A DNA stretch of 64,000 nucleotides, taken from NCBI GenBank assembly GCA_047833645.1, contig CP181259.1:682001-746000 (forward strand), given 5' to 3'. A program made the translations under genes and the position numbers. Shown piece by piece: positions 59,796 to 64,000 of the stretch (its first letter is position 1; every line of letters starts with the position of its first letter). Below the pieces are notes generated by a model. That model ran no database searches, was not told the origin of the DNA, and saw only the letters and a program-made list of their open reading frames with translations. Source of the stretch: Pseudolactococcus sp041800635. GTDB taxonomy: Bacteria; Bacillota; Bacilli; Lactobacillales; Streptococcaceae.

Positions 59796-60904
59796 CGTGT
59801 GTCACCTCCAATCTCCTTTTGATTGGTTTTAATCATTTGTTTGCGCTTACATATGAGCAAAATCATGAGCAAAACCATGCCACTACCCAAGGCTGTATAG
59901 CCAACCAGCTGTTCTCCTGGCGTCCGAGGTAACTCACCGATGAGGTTATCGACGACGACATCAGGCATGGTCGTCGTTTTACCAGCTACGGTAATCGTTA
60001 CGGGCTGCGTTGAGTCTTCAGGTACTGTCACCTTAACTTTAAGGGCGGCATCAGTGATTTGATAACCGATAGGTGCTGTGACTTCTTCAAAGAAATACTC
60101 ACCAATCGGTAACCAGTGATTCCCTGTCGTCACCAGACCATTTTTATCAGAGGAGATGAGGGATACTTTGGGATCAGTTACGGCCACCCATTGATTGTCA
60201 TTGTCCTGTTTTTCTTCGTGAAGATAGAGTTTATTACCATTAGCATCGACTTTGTAAAGTCTGAAAGTCGCACCTGCTAGTGGGCCTAAATCTTGACCTT
60301 GCGTCGTTTTACCATGTTTGTAAAAGTAGGGGTCTCTCACATACTGATAATTTTTAGGATAGAGATGGACTGGATTAGAGATGTCTTTACTTAAAGAAAA
60401 CGCTAAGAAAATCGGTTGAGACATTTCTAATTTCGCAATTTCAGGATGGGTTGTTTCGATAATGAAATACTTGGCATCCCGACCATTTGATAGTTGGGGT
60501 AACTGGAAGGTCGCAAGTCCCTTTGTCCCAGTCGCTCCTGTGATTTCAGTCGCAACACTTAGTCCCTTTTCATCAAAGTATGAGGCACCGTAAGTGTCAT
60601 TTAGTTTGTTGAGGTCGCTCAGCGTTGCCCCCGCATCGACTAAAGATGTCACATCATAGACAGTAAAACCTGCACCATTAAGTAAAGCACTATCATTAAT
60701 CGCTAGCTCTGTCCCTTAGTTGTCATACTTCGTCGTCGTGTCATTTTCGTCTAACAAGACCTTATGCAGCATGACTGTTACGGTCGTTTCAGTCTCTAAT
60801 GGTGCTGCTCTGGCACCCGTCGCCGTGAACAAGATTGCAACGACTAGACCAAGTACATAAAGTAAGCGTCGCTGATATCTTGTGTTTCTTATTTTTTCCA
60901 TCAT
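59792..60904 (-). pseudogene. LPXTG pilin with in-frame stop
   Basis: 370-codon frame with TAA at 60716-60718 (codon 63; a single C to T change from Gln would explain it). Seen: signal peptide ending TGARAAP, two CnaB-type domains with LAGATFRLYKVDANGN and the E-box YFFEEVTAPIGYQI, sorting signal LPRTPGE, membrane helix and basic tail (CKRKQMIK). Good ribosome site AAGGAGG at the start. Backbone or ancillary pilin of a sortase-assembled pilus. Confidence 0.88.
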
Positions 60905-61069
60905 CTAGCCTCCTTAGCTTCGTTCTGCGACTTAAAAACACAAAAACTGAGCTTAATAGGAGGGACACTGGTCCATTTCCTATCAATACTCAGTCTTTGA
61001 GATGTATCAAAGTGATTAAGTGTAGCCAAAACAACCGCAGTTGTATTAACTCCAGTTGCTAATTGTTGG

Positions 61070-61119
61070 TTGTTGGTTGTTATTTGTGATGCTAGCGCAT
61101 CACAAATAACAACCAACAA
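61070..61119. repeat. Perfect 23-bp inverted repeat upstream of the pilus genes
   Basis: Arms 61070-61092 and 61097-61119 match without mismatch, loop TAGC. No T run follows on either strand, so it is not an ordinary terminator. It lies about 165 bp before the pilin start. Confidence 0.85.
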
Positions 61120-61636
61120 TGGTCTTGCGACAATTGAAAAATTAGAAGAAAAAAACCAAGTCTATCTTTTTAATTGATGACATCATTAGCTTCCCCTCCC
61201 TTTCAATTCGTTAAGTTTGCTTAATTTTCAGTAAATCCATACGCATCAAACAACTTGTATGAATAAACTTATTTTCATACCTATATTTTAACATTTTCCT
61301 CATCCTTTTACAAGTGATACGACTATCAAATCTTATTAAATGAGTAAAACAACGTATCATTTAGCATCTAATCTTATACTTTTACAAAAAAGACGAGATT
61401 TAACACTTTTCAATTCCCTTTAAAAGCTTTATTATCAGAGTTTTACAACGACTTTCTAGTAAATTTCAAATGAGACCCCGACTGCTTTAAGAAAATAGGA
61501 TTATTTAAAAATTATTATAATTTGATATAAAAAGATAATCGTCACTTACCTTTTTATACATCCTACAAAAGAAATGGTCATCGAAACTTTTTTTATCCTA
61601 TTAATCTGAAAATAAACTACCTAGTCATCAAACATC
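61120..61636. other. Gene-free AT-rich region between pilus operon and helicase
   Basis: No open frame with a ribosome site was seen on either strand. It must hold the pilus promoter, but I could not choose one with confidence. Confidence 0.5.
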
Positions 61637-61672
61637 AAAAAAACGCCTATCCCCAAATTGGGGACAAACGTC
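61637..61672 (-). terminator. Helicase gene terminator
   Basis: CCCCAAATTGGGG core with outer AACG/CGTT pairing and a T run on the minus strand. Confidence 0.8.
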
Positions 61673-61684
61673 TTAAAACAGACC

Positions 61685-63025
61685 TTAAAAAGATTGACGC
61701 TTAGATTTTCGTTCCGCACGACCTTGCGCACGACCTTCGATCCGTTTCTTGGCTTTCTTCTGTTTATCAATTTCCCAGCCGATTTTTTTCTTATAGGCCG
61801 GTTTAATTTTTTTCTTTTTCTTCTTGACAAGCCCAATCATGGTGATATCAAGCGCTTCCTTAGATTTCTCACGTTTTTCACGACGATCACGATCGTAAGA
61901 ATCCGTGATTTCACCATTTTTGATAACTTTTGGTGTGAATTTGATGCCTGTTTTTTCAAGTTCATGGATGGCCGCATCATCAGACGGTTGGTAGAGCGTA
62001 ATCGCAGTCCCTGTCATGCCATTTCGACCCGTCCGACCGACACGATGAACGAAGAATTCTAAATCACGCGGAATCCCGTCATTGATGATATGACTGACAC
62101 CTTCGATGTCAATCCCACGCGCCGCCAAATCGGTCGCCACCACATATTGATAGTCAAGGTTTTGCACAGCCTTCATAATCCGCTTACGCTCACGTGGTGG
62201 CACGCCCCCATGAATCTTAGCGACTTTAAAGCCATTATTTGCTAAAAAGCTATGAATCTCGTCGGCTCTGTCTTTCGTATTAGCAAAAATCATCGCTAGA
62301 TACGGATTCAGCGTCTGCAGCACTTCCAAAATCGCGCTGTTATTCCCGCGACCCTTGGTCGAAATCAGCCAGTTGTCGATGGTATCGCTAATGACCGTTT
62401 TGGTCGCGATTTTTTCCATAACAGGATTGTTGAGATATTTCTTGAGGAAAGGTTGGAGTTTTTGCGGAATGGTTGCTGAAAACACGAGCATCTGCACCTT
62501 TTTGTCAAAGGTCCCTGCGATTTGGTCCACTTCGTTTAAGAAGCCCATGTCTAGTGTCATGTCTGCTTCATCAATAACGAAAATTTTCGCCGTATACGTT
62601 TTCAAGGCTTGGGCATTAATCAAGTCTAAGATACGACCAGGTGTCCCGATGACGATATGAGGCTGGTTGCCTGATAGTTTTTCAATCTGACGTTTTTTAT
62701 CCGTCCCGCCGACAAAGTTTGAGATGCGGATACTGTCATCAAACTTGGTAAATTCTTGCGCAGCGTTATAAATCTGCGTCGCAAGTTCGCGTGACGGTGC
62801 TGTAATCACAGCCTGAACGCCATCAATGGCCGTGTCTAGTTTTTGGAAAATCGGTAGTAAAAAAGTATGGGTTTTACCAGAACCTGTTTTAGATTCGCCA
62901 ACGATATCACGCCCGTCAAGCGCAATGGGCATCAGCTTTTCTTGGACTGGTGTCGCCGTTTTAAAGCGGATGCTTTCTAAAGTATCGTTAATAAAGGGTT
63001 TAAAATTAAAATCTGTGAATTGCAT
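61685..63025 (-). CDS. cshB: DEAD-box RNA helicase (CshB-like)
   Basis: 446 residues. Seen: Q-motif TPVQEKLMP, GESKTGSGKTHTF, TAPSRELATQ, TPGRI, VIDEADMTLD, FSATIP, then ATDLAARGIDIEGVSHIIN and HRVGRTGRNGMTGTA; Lys/Arg-rich C-terminal tail (KKKKKKIKPAYKKK). Unwinds RNA in ribosome assembly or cold adaptation. CshB is the nearest subfamily by tail and size; subfamily is inference. Confidence 0.93.
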   Translation of the reverse strand: MQFTDFNFKPFINDTLESIRFKTATPVQEKLMPIALDGRDIVGESKTGSGKTHTFLLPIFQKLDTAIDGVQAVITAPSRELATQIYNAAQEFTKFDDSIRISNFVGGTDKKRQIEKLSGNQPHIVIGTPGRILDLINAQALKTYTAKIFVIDEADMTLDMGFLNEVDQIAGTFDKKVQMLVFSATIPQKLQPFLKKYLNNPVMEKIATKTVISDTIDNWLISTKGRGNNSAILEVLQTLNPYLAMIFANTKDRADEIHSFLANNGFKVAKIHGGVPPRERKRIMKAVQNLDYQYVVATDLAARGIDIEGVSHIINDGIPRDLEFFVHRVGRTGRNGMTGTAITLYQPSDDAAIHELEKTGIKFTPKVIKNGEITDSYDRDRREKREKSKEALDITMIGLVKKKKKKIKPAYKKKIGWEIDKQKKAKKRIEGRAQGRAERKSKRQSF

Positions 63026-63069
63026 ATTTTTCTCGTTTTTCTAGTAGTCGTTCTTCTATTATACCACAA

Positions 63070-63097
63070 AAAAATCGCCAAATTCGGCGATTTTTGA
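63070..63097. terminator. Bidirectional terminator
   Basis: AAATCGCC / GGCGATTT stem, loop AAATTC, A run before and T run after. Confidence 0.85.
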
Positions 63098-63133
63098 TTA
63101 GGGGTGATCAGACTGGTGACAAGTCACATAATT

Positions 63134-63625
63134 TTAGTCTTTCACTTTTTTATAAGCCGCTAGGCGGTTATAATTTTCACTCCGTTCTGTCATCACATCG
63201 ACGGTGTGTTGTAACATGTCTTGCACCTCCTGCTCGTCTTTCTTGACGCTACGTAGGGCAGAGAAACGCGTTTGTTTTTCAAGGAAAGCTGACATTTTAC
63301 TAAAGTCGGCCTTTTTGAAGTCAATCCGCATCGGATCTTTGCCTTTTGCAGTCAGGCGTGGGTCGTAGCGGTAAAGTTGCCAGTAACCAGACTCAACAGC
63401 GTCTTTTGATTCCTGAATAGATTGACCCATACCGCCACGCAAACCATGGTTAATACATGGTGTATAACCAATGATCAAGGATGGCCCAGGATAGCTTTCT
63501 GCTTCCTGAATGGCTTTGATAGCCTGCATGGGATTGGCTTCGATGGCAATTTGTGCGACATAGACATCGTTGTAAGAAATGGCCATCATGCCCAAATCTT
63601 TCTTCTTGGTCTTCTTACCATCAGC
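63134..63625 (-). pseudogene. nifJ: Pyruvate:ferredoxin (flavodoxin) oxidoreductase C-terminal fragment
   Basis: Last roughly 163 residues of NifJ: KKTKKKDLGMMAISYNDVYV, ANPMQAIKAIQEAESYPG, LIIGYTPCINHGLRGGM, then ESGYWQLYRYDPRL. The rest of this protein of more than 1100 residues is absent; upstream the sequence switches to a glycosyltransferase in another frame. The fragment has no ribosome site of its own. Confidence 0.85.
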
Positions 63626-64000
63626 CAGTCAGCCGCCCACTGATATTCCTGCACTAATTTTTGAGTCGCTTCAAAAGCATGGGCTTCTTTAGACTTCTTT
63701 TTGTGCTTTGTCTTATTTTCAAAAGCATGCAATGCCTGCTTAAAGCGTTGACTGGGTGCTTCGAAGCGTTTGCCAATGTCTAAGACAGCCGCTTTCGTTC
63801 TTTCTAACTTGTCAATCGCCTCTTGATGACTCGGATTGGGTTTATCATCAAGCAAAAGGACGATATGAATATCTGGATATTCTTGAAGCGCAGCCGAAAG
63901 TAAGGTTTGGCGAATCACCTTCACCTCCTCATCATAGGAAGGCACTAATACCGTCATTTTAGGCTGCCTTTTTGAAAAGTGGGTCTCAAGATTTTGACGA
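63586..64000 (-). pseudogene. Glycosyltransferase family 2 fragment joined to nifJ
   Basis: Frame open from the right edge of the window to TGA at 63586. Seen: MTVLVPSYDEEVKVIRQTLL and IHIVLLLDDKPNP, the nucleotide-sugar-binding start of a GT2 domain of the large membrane type, then a helical linker. It breaks off at AADWL and runs out in the nifJ region in the wrong frame. The N-terminus lies outside the window. Confidence 0.7.

Noticed and set aside
60901..61119. 72-codon minus-strand frame before the pilin gene
   Set aside because: It starts inside the perfect palindrome, has no ribosome site and shows no protein features; more likely untranslated leader.
1..64000. tRNA or rRNA genes
   Set aside because: I looked for clover-leaf-like GC-rich stretches with TTCRANNC and for conserved rRNA segments and saw none.

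Overview
The window looks like a chromosome segment from a low-GC Gram-positive of the Streptococcaceae, most likely a Lactococcus species other than the well-known dairy lineages. Reasons: the blocks tdk-prfA-mutY-prmC-ywlC-glyA-ndpA, rpoY-rnjA, tsaB-rimI-tsaD and mecA-tagO-sufCDSUB are arrangements typical of lactococci and streptococci; ribosome sites are GGAGG-like; and there is a carboxyethylornithine synthase gene, a function first described in Lactococcus lactis. Species assignment is inference.

Layout. 1-2.1 kb: end of a MacB-like ABC exporter and azlCD. 2.2-3.6 kb: a complete ISL3-family insertion sequence with 8-bp target duplication but a nonsense-mutated transposase. 3.8-9.8 kb: rpsD, an rRNA methylase, acyP, a DUF1016 nuclease-like gene, metF and a pabBC fusion. 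9.8-17.4 kb: a long minus-strand housekeeping operon (lysozyme-like, ndpA, glyA, ywlC, prmC, mutY, prfA, GNAT, tdk). 17.5-21.5 kb: an accessory patch with a frameshifted tyrosine integrase, a small membrane ORF, ceo, a nonsense-mutated cupin gene, a tautomerase and a small gene that seems to start at ATC. 21.6-27 kb: coaB-coaC-ECF S component, pgm and yidC. 26.5-27.0 kb: a large structured repeat with a four-copy 61-bp tandem array. 27-31 kb: ROK kinase and the tsaB/rimI/tsaD cluster. 31.4-32.2 kb: a frameshifted GNAT gene with a small upstream partner. 32.4-40 kb: rpoY-rnjA, add, nuclease, sprT, tex, vanZ-like. 40-41.2 kb: flippase and other gene debris. 41.3-47.9 kb: the SUF iron-sulfur operon with a tgt-type gene inside it. 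48-52.8 kb: tagO, yjjG, mecA, an amino-acid ABC transporter and a DUF4430 lipoprotein. 52.9-54.7 kb: an RloA/RloB (AbiL-like) candidate phage-defence pair between two near-identical terminator repeats. 54.8-56 kb: msmK with a cre site. 56.1-60.9 kb: a decaying sortase/pilus operon in which all three genes are damaged. 61.7-64 kb: a DEAD-box helicase and a truncated glycosyltransferase joined to a truncated nifJ.

Themes. (1) Much gene decay: eight protein loci carry a visible nonsense codon, homopolymer frameshift or truncation; a glycosyltransferase fragment and a nifJ fragment meet at a further break. (2) Several genes appear to be transcribed from an extended -10 box placed so that RNA would start at or within 3 nt of the start codon (leaderless mRNAs). 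(3) A family of long hairpin repeats sits between convergent gene pairs. (4) The most interesting functional candidates are the RloAB cassette with its flanking repeats, the GNAT/small-protein pair, the DUF1016 gene and the divergent TGT inside the SUF operon. No rRNA, tRNA or CRISPR array was recognised.
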